Origin: an uncultured Lachnospiraceae bacterium
GTDB lineage: Bacteria; Bacillota_A; Clostridia; Lachnospirales; Lachnospiraceae
Reading direction: 5' to 3'
Length of the DNA stretch: 5,100 nt
NCBI GenBank assembly: GCA_947175285.1
Contig: CAMWMM010000376.1
Coordinates: forward strand, 1 to 5,100
Both the position numbers and the translations under genes were made by a program. Shown one piece after another: positions 4,974 through 5,100 of this stretch (its first letter is position 1; every line of letters starts with the position of its first letter). Under the pieces are notes generated by a model. That model was not told the DNA's origin. It saw only the letters and a list, made by a program, of their open reading frames with translations, and did no database searches.

Positions 4974-5100
4974 CTACGGATTTTGTGTAAGCTGGGACGG
5001 CGCCGCTCCTACAATATTTTTAAACCGTCTTGCAAATGTAGAATAATCCGAAAAACCGCAGTCATAACAAACCTTAGACGCCGGCATCCCTGCCATAATC
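4974..5100 (-). CDS. AraC-family transcriptional regulator, C-terminal end (partial)
   Basis: The last 41 codons and the TAG stop of a gene that continues beyond the right edge. The visible residues include KVCYDCGFSDYSTFARRFKN followed by IVGAAPSQL. They match the second helix-turn-helix of AraC/XylS DNA-binding domains (pattern GF-x-D-x-S-x-F-x-R-x-FK-x2-G-x2-P). The protein ends only a few residues after that domain, as usual for the family. The N-terminal sensing domain is off the window, so the ligand class cannot be judged. No clear terminator separates it from the next gene, but a separate promoter candidate lies in the 126-bp gap. AraC regulators often control adjacent genes, which makes the peptidase-like gene a possible target. 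Confidence 0.88.
   Translation of the reverse strand, partial: IMAGMPASKVCYDCGFSDYSTFARRFKNIVGAAPSQLTQNP

Overview
The window reads as a piece of low-GC Gram-positive chromosome, most likely a gut Clostridia / Lachnospiraceae-type bacterium. This rests on AT-rich sequence, strong AGGAGG-type ribosome binding sites, sigma-A-like promoters, U-tailed intrinsic terminators and the protein families present. No species can be named from the sequence alone. Every gene I can support lies on the minus strand, so the locus is read from high to low coordinates.

From the right: (1) the last 41 codons of an AraC-family regulator (4974-5100). (2) A 222-residue protein with a DUF1905-like N-terminal domain and a C39/papain-like cysteine-peptidase C-terminal domain (4179-4847). 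It has a promoter, a structured leader of three abutting hairpins, and an intrinsic terminator behind it. (3) An HTH-WYL transcription regulator (3173-4069). (4) An 85-bp palindromic MITE-like element (2999-3083) flanked by an 8-bp direct repeat, TTCTAAAA. (5) A GyrI-like protein (2317-2940) and (6) a ClbS/DfsB-family protein (1730-2281), 35 bp apart and probably cotranscribed. They end at a terminator whose first arm is the last codons of the ClbS gene. (7) A complete AbiE-type type IV toxin-antitoxin / abortive-infection operon: DUF6088/AbiEi-like antitoxin (1002-1628) and AbiEii nucleotidyltransferase toxin (107-1018). Their reading frames overlap by 17 bp. The operon has its own near-consensus promoter and its own terminator.

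The window therefore holds two stress or defence modules side by side. AbiE is a known phage-defence toxin-antitoxin type. The GyrI-like/ClbS pair joins two unrelated protein families that both have characterised members opening the cyclopropane warheads of DNA-alkylating natural products (CC-1065/yatakemycin type for GyrI-like proteins, colibactin for ClbS). With a WYL regulator next door, a family often tied to DNA damage and defence, the simplest hypothesis is a genotoxin-protection operon. That function is inferred from family membership and neighbourhood, not shown.

No rRNA, tRNA, CRISPR array, transposase gene or replication origin is visible. No stretch over 300 bp lacks a gene. The longest gap, 2941-3172, is largely the MITE-like element. 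The plus-strand reading frames are shadows of the minus-strand genes.
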